Shown here: positions 54,058 to 61,439 of the stretch, in pieces | Position numbering within the stretch: the stretch's first letter is position 1 | Layout of the letters: every line of letters starts with the position of its first letter | Notes under the pieces: generated by a model | Told to the model about the DNA's origin: nothing | What the model saw: only the letters and a program-made list of their open reading frames with translations | Database searches by the model: none | Origin: CAZTHM01 sp041946825 | GTDB lineage: Bacteria > Acidobacteriota > Terriglobia > UBA7540 | Direction of reading: 5' to 3' | DNA length: 64,000 nucleotides | NCBI GenBank assembly: GCA_041946825.1 | Contig: JBHGBD010000018.1 | Coordinates: forward strand, 1 to 64,000 | Translations under genes and position numbers: made by a program

Positions 54058-54852
54058 TCATGCCCGCCGCGGGCAGTTCCCGGCTCCCCCACGCGCCTTT
54101 ACGAACTTCCACACCGCCGGCGCCGCTCGGCGCGCCGCCGCGCTGCGAATTAGCTCTTTGGCGAGGCTGCGGAAATCCTCCGGCCGGTCGACGTCCGCAA
54201 GCGGTTCAAGAATGGAGACGCAGAAGTTATTTTTCAGCAAATTGCGAAGAGTGTCGTCAAACGCGCGCGCCGTGCCCCAGCGGATGCGCGCCAACAGGCT
54301 CGGGCTCAGGCGCCGAAGGCCGATCAGGTAGTAACCGCCGTCAGGGCACGGGCCAAGAACCGCTTCCGCAACGCGCAACTCCGCCATCGCTTGGCGAAGG
54401 ATTTTCGGAGCCAGCAGGGGCGAATCCGTCCCGATCACGACCGCGGCGGGATGCCCCCGCAGAAGCTGATGAAACGCCCGAGTCAGGCGCTCGCCCAGAT
54501 CGCGTCCGCGCTGCGTCAGCAGAGTGAAATTCGAAGACGCTTGACGGTGAGCGGAATCGCCGCCGGCAAGAAAGAGATAGCGCGCGATGCGCCCGCGAAG
54601 CGTGCGCACTTTGCGCACCGCGTCGCTGAGCAGTGCGGCTTGGAAATCCGCGGCACCGCGCGCTCCGAGGAGAGGAATCAAGCGCGTCTTGGTGCGGCCC
54701 GGCGATGGGGCGCGGGCAAAGATGGCAACGGCAAGCGCCTTCCCCCGGGGTGAAATGGACTGGCTGATTCGAGAATGGTTGGACAAGGGGCGTCGCTGAG
54801 CAGCCACCCAGCCACGGGAAAGTGCTTCGCGCGGTCTTGGCCGGGCGCTCAC
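54058..54852 (-). CDS. DUF2064 / TIGR04282-type glycosyltransferase-like protein
   Basis: 264 aa from a GTG at 54852 without a clear ribosome site, so the first 38 residues are doubtful. The core begins with VAIFARAPSPGRTKTRL (about 42-58), the GT-A nucleotide-binding opening of the family. It contains GRDLGERLTRAFHQLL near 135, VVIGTDSPLLAPKIL near 157 (DxD-like Asp), LGPCPDGGYYLIGLR near 184 and ADVDRPEDFRSL near 239. Some members are annotated in arsenosugar biosynthesis, others are fused to GT2 enzymes. No arsenic genes are nearby, so the role here is open. It is convergent with mnmA, with 25 nt between stops. Confidence 0.82.
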   Translation of the reverse strand: MSARPRPREALSRGWVAAQRRPLSNHSRISQSISPRGKALAVAIFARAPSPGRTKTRLIPLLGARGAADFQAALLSDAVRKVRTLRGRIARYLFLAGGDSAHRQASSNFTLLTQRGRDLGERLTRAFHQLLRGHPAAVVIGTDSPLLAPKILRQAMAELRVAEAVLGPCPDGGYYLIGLRRLSPSLLARIRWGTARAFDDTLRNLLKNNFCVSILEPLADVDRPEDFRSLAKELIRSAAARRAAPAVWKFVKARGGAGNCPRRA

Positions 54853-54865
54853 GTTGGGCGTTCTT

Positions 54866-55378
54866 TTAAATGAAAAGCTGCTCGTCCTGGGGCGCGTCGG
54901 TGATGCTGGTGGACCGGCGGCGCGAAAACAGGAATTCCAGACCCGAACGGACGCCCTTGACGACCGCCGAAACTTCGTTCAGCGGCGCCAGGACGCCGCG
55001 CTGCACGGTGTCGGCTGTGGTCTCGACTTTGACCACCAAGTCGCTCACCATCTGATCCACGCGCGCGATCTGCAGGCGGCTCTTGTCAACCAGCTCCGCC
55101 ACCATGCCATCGACGTGCGTGGCGCGGTCGCGAAGCATGCGGCTGATTTCCGCCAGATTCGCGGCGATGTCCCGCACCGGCTGGCGCGAGCCGGAGAGAA
55201 GCTCATTGACATTCTCGGCCAGAGGATCGAGCCGCTGCTTGACATCGGCGCGGATGCCCGCGACCTCGCCGTTGATCTTCTTGATGGCAAGCCAGATGCC
55301 CACCATCGCGCCGGCCTGCATCAACACCGCCAGGGCAACCAGGACTAAGACCACACTAAGCGTAGAATCATTGGCCAT
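54866..55378 (-). CDS. DUF948-like membrane-anchored coiled-coil protein
   Basis: 170 aa. An N-terminal membrane helix (LSVVLVLVALAVLMQAGAMVGIWLAI, residues 7-32) is followed by a helical region (about 33-140) with repeating hydrophobic positions, e.g. VNELLSGSRQPVRDIAANLA and VKVETTADTVQRGVLAPL, typical of DUF948 and methyl-accepting-like coiled coils. The tail (RRRSTSITDAPQDEQLFI) looks disordered. It lies 35 nt after the YtxH gene on the same strand, forming a small envelope cluster with the two YtxH genes. Function is unknown; DUF948 and YtxH proteins often occur together in stress-related operons. Confidence 0.78.
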   Translation of the reverse strand: MANDSTLSVVLVLVALAVLMQAGAMVGIWLAIKKINGEVAGIRADVKQRLDPLAENVNELLSGSRQPVRDIAANLAEISRMLRDRATHVDGMVAELVDKSRLQIARVDQMVSDLVVKVETTADTVQRGVLAPLNEVSAVVKGVRSGLEFLFSRRRSTSITDAPQDEQLFI

Positions 55379-55413
55379 TATTCAGCCTTCAGCGATTCGG
55401 TTGTCGAACTGGT

Positions 55414-55710
55414 TTATCGGGCCTTGGCTTTCTCTTCCTGATAAGCTTGCTTCCCGGCTTCAAGCGCCGCGGAGAGTTGCTCCTTCTGCTTGCTCACCAC
55501 GTCCTTCGCCTTGTCCACCGCCTCTTCGGCTTGCTTGCGTATTTCCCGTCCCCGGTTGGAAACGTAGTCTCTTCCCTCTTCGGCCTTCTGGGTCAGGAAA
55601 TCGCGCGTCTCTTTGCCTGACTTCGGCGCAAAGAGGAGAGCCAGCACCGCACCGATGCCCGCGCCGGCCAGGAAGAATGCAACTTTCGAAGCTCCGTTGT
55701 CTTCACTCAT
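55414..55710 (-). CDS. YtxH domain-containing protein 1
   Basis: 98 aa. GGGGAGG precedes the ATG at 55710. The N-terminal glycine-zipper membrane helix (AFFLAGAGIGAVLALLFAP, residues 11-29) is followed by the YtxH hallmark APKSGKETRDFL and a charged amphipathic helix to the end (EEAVDKAKDVVSKQKEQLSA). It is related to the protein encoded 22 nt upstream. YtxH proteins are general-stress-associated membrane proteins of unclear function. Confidence 0.88.
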   Translation of the reverse strand: MSEDNGASKVAFFLAGAGIGAVLALLFAPKSGKETRDFLTQKAEEGRDYVSNRGREIRKQAEEAVDKAKDVVSKQKEQLSAALEAGKQAYQEEKAKAR

Positions 55711-55732
55711 TGGAAATCCTCCCCTTTCACTA

Positions 55733-55963
55733 TTACGTGAGTCTGGCTGCCAGATCCTTGCCCTTCCCCACGACGTCCTCAGCCTGCTTGCGAATTTCCT
55801 TGCCCAAGGTGGTCATGTATTCTCTCCCATCCTCTGCCCGGCGGGACAAGTACTTCCGTGTGTCCTTGCCGGACTTGGGGGCAAAGAGCAGAGCCAGGCC
55901 GGCACCAACGCCGACCCCGACCAGCAAGAATGCCAAGTACGATGTTCCTCTGCACTCACTCAT
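55733..55963 (-). CDS. YtxH domain-containing protein 2
   Basis: 76 aa, a shorter paralogue of the next gene: membrane helix LAFLLVGVGVGAGLALLFAP (residues 10-29), APKSGKDTRKYL, then GREYMTTLGKEIRKQAEDVV aligning with GRDYVSNRGREIRKQAEEAV of its neighbour. It lacks the last about 25 residues of the paralogue. GGAGGTG precedes the ATG. It is the first gene of a three-gene minus-strand cluster (YtxH, YtxH, DUF948-like). Confidence 0.87.
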   Translation of the reverse strand: MSECRGTSYLAFLLVGVGVGAGLALLFAPKSGKDTRKYLSRRAEDGREYMTTLGKEIRKQAEDVVGKGKDLAARLT

Positions 55964-56042
55964 AGGACACCTCCAAACCGTTTACTGCCCAACCTTAGCA
56001 CGACGAGTCCAGCGGATGCAATGACAAGGTCAAGAAATAATT

Positions 56043-56071
56043 GACTATTATTAATAGTCCGTCTGGACTGT
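56043..56071. other. Two adjacent palindromes between uvrC and YtxH genes
   Basis: GACTATTA-T-TAATAGTC (56043-56059) is a perfect 17-base palindrome, overlapping AGTCC-GTCT-GGACT (56056-56069). The region is AT-rich against the genome background. It could be a uvrC terminator or an operator for the YtxH cluster; the sequence does not decide. Confidence 0.7.
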
Positions 56072-56077
56072 TTATAA

Positions 56078-57901
56078 TTACTTGACTCCTCCCGCAACTA
56101 CCTTCTTCAAGTGTTGAAGGATCAGCGCTGCCTGCGTCGGCTTAACCGCTTGGCTTAGCTCTTCCTGCGAAAGCGACTTCAGCCGATTGACGCTCCCAAA
56201 CTGGGTCAGGAGCTTCTTCGCGGTCTTCTCCCCTACGCCGGGGATTGCCAGGAGTTCGGACGTTAGTTGCCGACCGCTCCGCCGTGCGCGATGGAAGGTG
56301 ACCGCGAAGCGGTGCGCCTCATCGCGGATCTGCTGGATCAGGTGCAGTACGGGCGAGTGGCGGTCGAGCGCGACCGGCTCATTTTCCCGCCCATGAACGA
56401 AGAGAATCTCTTCCTTCTTCGCGATACTCGCCAGCGGCTGATTGATGATCTGCAAGCTCTCGAGCGCCTCGGCGGCGGCATGTAGCTGCCCGATTCCACC
56501 GTCCACGAGCACAAGGTCCGGCAGGGGTTTCTTCTCTTCCTGCAGGCGGCGATAGCGCCGCCCGACGACCTCGCGCATGCTGGCAAAATCGTCATTCTGC
56601 GGCACGGTCTTGATGATGAATTTCCGGTAGTCTGACTTCTTCATGCGCCCGGCTTCCCAGACCACCATCGAAGCGACAATGTCAGAGCCCTGGATGTGCG
56701 AAATGTCGAAGCATTCGATGCGGTTGGGCGGCTTGGGAAGTTCGAGCGTTTCCGCCATACCTTCGAGCATCTCGCGCGCCTGCGGCTTGAGAATGCGGAA
56801 GCGCCGCTCGAAGGAATGCCGGGCGTTTCTGGCCACGAGCTCGAGCAAGGCGCGCTTCTGTCCGCGCTGCGGCGTCAGGATCTGGGCCTTTCGTCCGCGC
56901 TTTTCCGTCAACAGTTCTTCCAGAATTTCGCGGTCTTCAAAATCGACCGGAACGTGAATTTCGCAAGGCACGTAGGGGTGGTCAAGATAAACCTGTTTGA
57001 CGAGCGAGGAAAAAAGCTCGCGGGCGTTGAAGTTTTCCAGGTCTTCCCAGAAGAACTCCCGGCGGTCCACGACCCGCCCGGCGCGCAGGTGGAACAGGTT
57101 AACGGCGACCTGGGAACCCTCCTGATGGAAGCCGAAAACGTCGGCGTCTTCCCCGCGCGACGCCGCCATTTTCTGCCGCTCGCGTAACTCCTCGACGGTC
57201 GAGACCAAGTCGCGATACCGGGCTGCCTCCTCGAATTGCTCGTTTTCGGATGCCGCCATCATGCGCGCATGGAGGTCGCGCACCAGGTCGCTCTCGCGCC
57301 CTTCGAGCAGCCAGCGGACATCACGCACCGCCTCGGCGTAACGCTCCGGCGTGGTCAATCCCTCGACGCACGGGCCCCAGCAGCGTTTGATATAGAACTG
57401 CAGACAGGGCCGTGGATGAAACCGCGTCAGATCCACGTTGCACGACGGGACGAGAAACCGGCGGTGAATCAAATCAACGATCCGGTAGGCGAGGCTGGCG
57501 GGAAAATACGGCCCGAAGTAGATCGAGCCGTCCTTCTTCAACCGCCGCGTCACGTACACGCGCGGGAAGCGCTCGCCGAGTGTCAGCTTGATGTGGGGGT
57601 AAGACTTATCGTCGCGCAGCAAGACGTTGTAGCGCGGCTTGTACTGTTTGATGAGATTGTTCTCAAGCGCCGTGGCTTCTTTCTCGTTGTCGACCAGGAT
57701 GGTCTCGAGATCCGCGGCCGCGTCCAGCATCACGTCGCGCTTGGTGTCGGAAGGACGCGACTCCTGAAAATAGGAGCGAACACGGTGGCGAAGCGACTTC
57801 GCCTTCCCGACGTAAATCGGCCGGCCCCCCTCGTCCTTGAAGATGTAAACCCCCGGCTGGGCGGGAAGCGCTTCGGCTTTTTGTGACAACGATTCGTTCA
57901 C
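56078..57901 (-). CDS. uvrC: Excinuclease ABC subunit C
   Basis: 607 aa from the GTG at 57901, which has GGAG about nine nt upstream; a GTG at 57934 would add 11 residues that are not family-like. The GIY-YIG nuclease domain is PGVYIFKDEGGRPIYVGKAK at about 15-34. The UvrB-binding UVR motif region follows (MAASENEQFEEAARYRD near 200), with an RNase H-like nuclease half from about 370 (CFDISHIQGSDIVASMVV, LVLVDGGIGQLHAA) and C-terminal helix-hairpin-helix (LLAIPGVGEKTAKKLLTQFG). It makes the two incisions in nucleotide-excision repair with UvrAB. The usual family cysteines are present in the CNVDLTRFHPRPCLQFYIKR area (about 145-165), which includes KRCWGPC. Confidence 0.95.
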   Translation of the reverse strand: MNESLSQKAEALPAQPGVYIFKDEGGRPIYVGKAKSLRHRVRSYFQESRPSDTKRDVMLDAAADLETILVDNEKEATALENNLIKQYKPRYNVLLRDDKSYPHIKLTLGERFPRVYVTRRLKKDGSIYFGPYFPASLAYRIVDLIHRRFLVPSCNVDLTRFHPRPCLQFYIKRCWGPCVEGLTTPERYAEAVRDVRWLLEGRESDLVRDLHARMMAASENEQFEEAARYRDLVSTVEELRERQKMAASRGEDADVFGFHQEGSQVAVNLFHLRAGRVVDRREFFWEDLENFNARELFSSLVKQVYLDHPYVPCEIHVPVDFEDREILEELLTEKRGRKAQILTPQRGQKRALLELVARNARHSFERRFRILKPQAREMLEGMAETLELPKPPNRIECFDISHIQGSDIVASMVVWEAGRMKKSDYRKFIIKTVPQNDDFASMREVVGRRYRRLQEEKKPLPDLVLVDGGIGQLHAAAEALESLQIINQPLASIAKKEEILFVHGRENEPVALDRHSPVLHLIQQIRDEAHRFAVTFHRARRSGRQLTSELLAIPGVGEKTAKKLLTQFGSVNRLKSLSQEELSQAVKPTQAALILQHLKKVVAGGVK

Positions 57902-58013
57902 GTCGAGACTCCGGCAATTCCAATTATGCGCCACGCCGCGAGGGTGTCAATCAGCCGGGAAAGTGGCGACTCGGAGGATTGACAGTGTGGCGGCAGGCGG
58001 CGAGAATCGTCTT

Positions 58014-58478
58014 ATGTGGCGCGTGTTGATCTTTTCGGCTGCCCTGTTGATGGTGATTGCGCTGGCATCAAGCCGAGGGGTGGGGCAAGGCACACTCCCG
58101 CCCGCCCCCGCTCCTGCGCCTGACGAGGAAGTGAAGCCCCTTCCCACTCCGCCGGCGTGGAAGTCAGTGGAGGTCGGAAACTTTTACCTGCACCGCAAGA
58201 AATACCGCGCCGCGCTTAGCCGATTTCAGGAAGCAGCGAAAACCGATCCCTACAACCCTCAGGCTTACCTGGGCATGGGAACGGTTTACGACCGGCTGGG
58301 CCTGAAGCAGAAGGCGCTGGACAACTATCGCAAGTATCTCGACCTGCTGCCTTCGGCGAAGGAAGCCGAAGACGCGAAGGAAGTCCAAAAAGCTATCGCG
58401 CGTCTGGAAGGACAGTTGAAGGTGCGGAAGAAAGCCGGTACCGCTGCCACCAGCACCTCTGCACCGACCAACCCCTAA
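58014..58478 (+). CDS. Small secreted TPR protein
   Basis: 154 aa from the ATG at 58014 (upstream GGCGGCGAG); an earlier GTG at 57963 would add residues before the signal peptide. The N-terminal helix (MWRVLIFSAALLMVIALASS) is a signal peptide or anchor, followed by a Pro-rich linker (LPPAPAPAPDEEVKPLPTPP) and two to three TPRs (VGNFYLHRKKYRAALSRFQE, YLGMGTVYDRLGLKQKALDNY). The end is Ala/Thr/Ser-rich and probably disordered. It is divergent from uvrC. The arrangement resembles small BamD/YfgM-like envelope proteins, but no specific role can be given. Confidence 0.8.
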   Translation: MWRVLIFSAALLMVIALASSRGVGQGTLPPAPAPAPDEEVKPLPTPPAWKSVEVGNFYLHRKKYRAALSRFQEAAKTDPYNPQAYLGMGTVYDRLGLKQKALDNYRKYLDLLPSAKEAEDAKEVQKAIARLEGQLKVRKKAGTAATSTSAPTNP

Positions 58479-58544
58479 GAAACTCCACTCGGATCGGTCA
58501 CAGTGCTGCCGGCCCAAGGCAGAGCGTCAGCAGCAACTCAGGCG

Positions 58545-58823
58545 CTATTGATCGGCTCCCGACTGGCCGGACTCTTCCGCGTCTTCTTGTGCCGGGGCGT
58601 CGAAATATTCTGCAAGGATTTCGGCTGCGCGCCTCGCGTCCTCCTCACGCACCAGAACCTGCGCGTCCACAACCGGAATAGTCTCCGCCGCGATGTCTCC
58701 GGGCACGATACTCTCGATGCCTTCGGTTTCAAGGATGTTTCTGGCAAGTTCGGCATTCATAACTGCCGAACCGCCGCCAAAGGTTCGAACCGGCACCAGC
58801 CGAATGTCTTGGTCTCCGCTCAT
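58545..58823 (-). CDS. DUF2007 (putative signal-transducing) protein
   Basis: 92 aa from the ATG at 58823, with GGAGG seven nt upstream. The core LVPVRTFGGGSAVMNAELARNI... and EGIESIVPGD, PVVDAQVLVREEDARRAAEIL matches the compact beta-alpha-beta DUF2007 fold. The acidic tail (AQEDAEESGQSGADQ) looks disordered. These small cytoplasmic proteins have no settled function. Its start lies opposite the promoter of the amidohydrolase gene, so the two are divergent from a 55-bp region. Confidence 0.82.
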   Translation of the reverse strand: MSGDQDIRLVPVRTFGGGSAVMNAELARNILETEGIESIVPGDIAAETIPVVDAQVLVREEDARRAAEILAEYFDAPAQEDAEESGQSGADQ

Positions 58824-58833
58824 AGCCCTCCAG

Positions 58834-58839
58834 TATAAT
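58834..58839 (+). promoter_or_regulatory. -10 element of the amidohydrolase gene
   Basis: A perfect TATAAT lies 39 nt before the ATG at 58879. The best -35 candidate, TTGGTC at 58809-58814, is 19 bases away, longer than usual. Confidence 0.45.
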
Positions 58840-58878
58840 CCTGCCGCCTGCACTCGTGGCGGAAGAAAGGAGATACGC

Positions 58879-60597
58879 ATGGACTCACGGAATTCCCCAA
58901 GGGCTCGATGGTTCGTGGCGCTCGCGGTCCTCTTCGCAGGGGCAGCGCTGCTTGTTCAAGTCGCGCCGATACCGCTCGCTCAGGAACCGCAATACGACCT
59001 TCTGATCGTGAACGGCCACATCCTCGACGGCAGCGGCGGCCCGTGGTACGCGGGCTCGGTGGCGGTGAAGGACGGCAAGATCGCGGATGTCGGGCGCCTC
59101 ACCAACGCCACGGCGCGGCAGGTGATCGACGCGAAAGGAATGATCGTCGCGCCGGGATTTATCGACATGCACAGCCATTCCGACTACACACTGATCGTGG
59201 ATGGCGATGCACAGAGCAAAATCCGCCAGGGCGTGACCACCGAGATCCTGGGCGAAGCTGAGTCTGCGGCGCCGGTGATGGGTCCTGTTGTCCCGGACTT
59301 CGACAAGAGCTTGCGGCGGTACGGTATCAAGCGTGATTGGGCGACCCTGGCCGAATACTTCGCGCGCCTCGAGCGCCAGGGGATTTCAGTGAACATCGCC
59401 TCCTACGTAGGCAGCGGCCAGGTGCGCAACTGCGTGATGGGAAATGTTGATCGCGCCCCCACGGCGGAAGAACTCGAAAAGATGAAATCCCTGGTCGATC
59501 AGGCGATGCGTGAAGGCGCCATCGGCCTCTCGTCGGGCCTCATCTATCCGCCCAACGCGTTTGCCAAAACCGACGAGCTCATCGACCTGGCGAAAGTGGC
59601 CGCCCGATACGGCGGCATCTACGCCAGCCACATTCGAACCGAAAGCGACAACAGTCTGGCCGCCATCAACGAAGCCATCGAAATCAGCGAGAAGGGCGGG
59701 CTCCCCGCGCATATTTTCCACTTCAAGAAATACGGCCGCGCTAACTGGGGCCACATGCCGGAGCAGGTCGCCAAAATCCAGGCGGCGCGCGACCGCGGCC
59801 TGGACATCACCGCCGACCAGTATCCCTACATCGCCGCCATGACCGGACTCGAGATGTGCCTGCCGCCGAAGTTTCTCGAGGGAACGTCGGAGCAGATTGT
59901 CGAACGCCTGAAAGATCCAAAGAGCCGTGCTGAAATCCGCCACGCCATCGAGACTGGAGTCCCGCTCTGGGGCGACAACGAGGTCAAAAGCGTGGGCGGG
60001 TGGCACGGAGTCCTCGTCGCGTCGCTCCAAAAACCGGAGAACAAACAGTACGAAGGCAAGCGCATGGATGAAGTCGGGAAAATGATGGGCAAAGACCCGC
60101 TCGACGCGCTGTGCGACCTACTGATTTCCGAAGGCGGGGCGGCTGAGGCCGTTTATTTCGGCATGAATCCAGCCGATGTGGAATTGGCAATGAAGCAGCC
60201 CTGGGTCGGCGTGGGCTCGGACGGCGTCGCGGTGACGCCGCAGATGGAATTTATCGGCAAGCCGCATCCGCGCTTTTATGGGACGTTCCCGCGTGTGCTT
60301 GGCTATTACGTCCGCGAGCAGAAAGTGCTGACACTCCCGGAGGCGATTCGCAAGATGACTTCCTTCGCGGCCGCGGTCGAAGGTCTCACGGATCGTGGGC
60401 TGCTGCGGCCCGGCATGGCGGCGGATGTCACTGTCTTCGATCCCGCCACCGTAAGCGATAAAGCGACGTTCGAGAATCCGCTGCAGTACGCGGTGGGAAT
60501 CGAATACGTGGTCGTCAATGGCACAATCGTGCTCAACAATGGCGAGCACACCGGCGCCAAGCCGGGGCGAGTGCTTTACGGCCGTGGGAAGACTTAG
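58879..60597 (+). CDS. N-acyl-D-amino-acid deacylase-like amidohydrolase, secreted
   Basis: 572 aa from the ATG at 58879, which follows AAAGGAGATACGC. A signal peptide (WFVALAVLFAGAALLVQVAPIPLAQ) precedes the amidohydrolase N-terminal beta-sandwich (LLIVNGHILDGSGGPWYAGS). The barrel has the metal motif GFIDMHSHSDYTL (HxH near 97-99), LGEAESAAPV (a Glu where the family's metal-bridging residue would be expected), YASHIRTESD near 256, DQYPYIAAMTG near 313 and VGSDGVAV near 443. The end FAAAVEGLTDRGLLRPGMAADVTVFDP is standard for D-aminoacylases. Members hydrolyse N-acyl-D-amino acids (D-Glu, D-Asp or neutral), possibly to recycle D-amino acids from peptidoglycan or secondary metabolites. Export to the periplasm is consistent with that but not proof. 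Confidence 0.9.
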   Translation: MDSRNSPRARWFVALAVLFAGAALLVQVAPIPLAQEPQYDLLIVNGHILDGSGGPWYAGSVAVKDGKIADVGRLTNATARQVIDAKGMIVAPGFIDMHSHSDYTLIVDGDAQSKIRQGVTTEILGEAESAAPVMGPVVPDFDKSLRRYGIKRDWATLAEYFARLERQGISVNIASYVGSGQVRNCVMGNVDRAPTAEELEKMKSLVDQAMREGAIGLSSGLIYPPNAFAKTDELIDLAKVAARYGGIYASHIRTESDNSLAAINEAIEISEKGGLPAHIFHFKKYGRANWGHMPEQVAKIQAARDRGLDITADQYPYIAAMTGLEMCLPPKFLEGTSEQIVERLKDPKSRAEIRHAIETGVPLWGDNEVKSVGGWHGVLVASLQKPENKQYEGKRMDEVGKMMGKDPLDALCDLLISEGGAAEAVYFGMNPADVELAMKQPWVGVGSDGVAVTPQMEFIGKPHPRFYGTFPRVLGYYVREQKVLTLPEAIRKMTSFAAAVEGLTDRGLLRPGMAADVTVFDPATVSDKATFENPLQYAVGIEYVVVNGTIVLNNGEHTGAKPGRVLYGRGKT

Positions 60598-60739
60598 GAG
60601 CAACTCTGCTCGCCGCCCGCTAAGCCGTGAATCTTCCACGAAATCATCGCCCCCATCCGCTTGCCGTGCGGAGATGGATCGCGAATGCATCCGAGCCGGC
60701 CTGATTTGCGAGTGTGTGTTGTGCTACGATAGGCATTGT

Positions 60740-60982
60740 ATGACCACCCGCGTATTTGACCGCATCACGGTTGAACCCGGGAAGTGCGATGGCAAACCCT
60801 GCATTCGCGGCCTGCGCATCCCTGTCCATCTCGTTTTACGGCTGCTGGCCAACGGCAAAACGCCACGCGAAATCACTGCTGACTATCCGGAACTTGAAGA
60901 AGCCGACATCCAGCAGGCGATGGAGTACGCCGCGTGGCTGGCTAACGAGAAGACGTTGGTAGTCCTCGGCCCACCCAAGTGA
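60740..60982 (+). CDS. DUF433 antitoxin-like protein
   Basis: 80 aa from the ATG at 60740. The protein matches the DUF433 pattern: RITVEPGKCDGKPCIRGLRIPV (first 20: RITVEPGKCDGKPCIRGLRI), VHLVLRLLANGKTPREI, and YPELEEADIQQAMEYAAWL. It is a small winged-helix-like DNA-binding protein, usually the antitoxin or regulator partner of a PIN-like toxin. A TGCTACGAT extended -10-like sequence at 60722-60730 would place the transcription start only a few bases before the ATG. It overlaps the toxin-like gene by four bases. Confidence 0.9.
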   Translation: MTTRVFDRITVEPGKCDGKPCIRGLRIPVHLVLRLLANGKTPREITADYPELEEADIQQAMEYAAWLANEKTLVVLGPPK

Positions 60983-61344
60983 AATTCCTTGCCAACATGG
61001 GGATATCCCCGCGCACGGTCGCATTTCTGCGAGACTTCGGCCACGAGGCTGTTCGGCTGCCTGAAATTGGAATGGACCGCGCAAGCGACATGGAAGTCAT
61101 CGCACTCGCATCGCGTGAAGGTCAAGTTGTGTTGACCTTTGACCTGGACTATCCGGCTTTGTTGGCGCTCAACGTCAAGGGCCGCGCATCGGCGATTGTT
61201 TTCCGAACCACCAAAGCGGATGCGACCTGGATAAACTCGCGCCTCGAACAGTTCCTGCCTATGATTGAATCAGCTCTGCTGGAAGGTGCCATCGTTGTGG
61301 TTGAGGATGATCGGGCGCGCATCCGAAGATTTGTTGACTTGTAA
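60979..61344 (+). CDS. DUF5615 PIN-like toxin protein
   Basis: 121 aa. The GTG start overlaps the upstream TGA stop as GTGA, so translation is coupled. The protein begins MKFLANMGISPRTVAFLRDFGHEA, with the PIN-like core acidic positions in DFGHE, DMEVIALA and VLTFDLDYPALLAL (about residues 52-65), and ends with IVVVEDDRARIRRF. This is the DUF5615 family of Mut7-C/PIN-like RNases, usually paired with DUF433. The usual LxxDxN/D start is LANMGIS here, so the first catalytic Asp is not obvious and activity may be reduced. Confidence 0.88.
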   Translation: MKFLANMGISPRTVAFLRDFGHEAVRLPEIGMDRASDMEVIALASREGQVVLTFDLDYPALLALNVKGRASAIVFRTTKADATWINSRLEQFLPMIESALLEGAIVVVEDDRARIRRFVDL

Positions 61345-61439
61345 CCCACGGCAATCTCCCTCCATCACTCCAAACTGACCCCCGCAATGAAGTCTTCGCC
61401 GAAGTCGCAGAATGATCGGATTGCCCAATTCACACTTGG

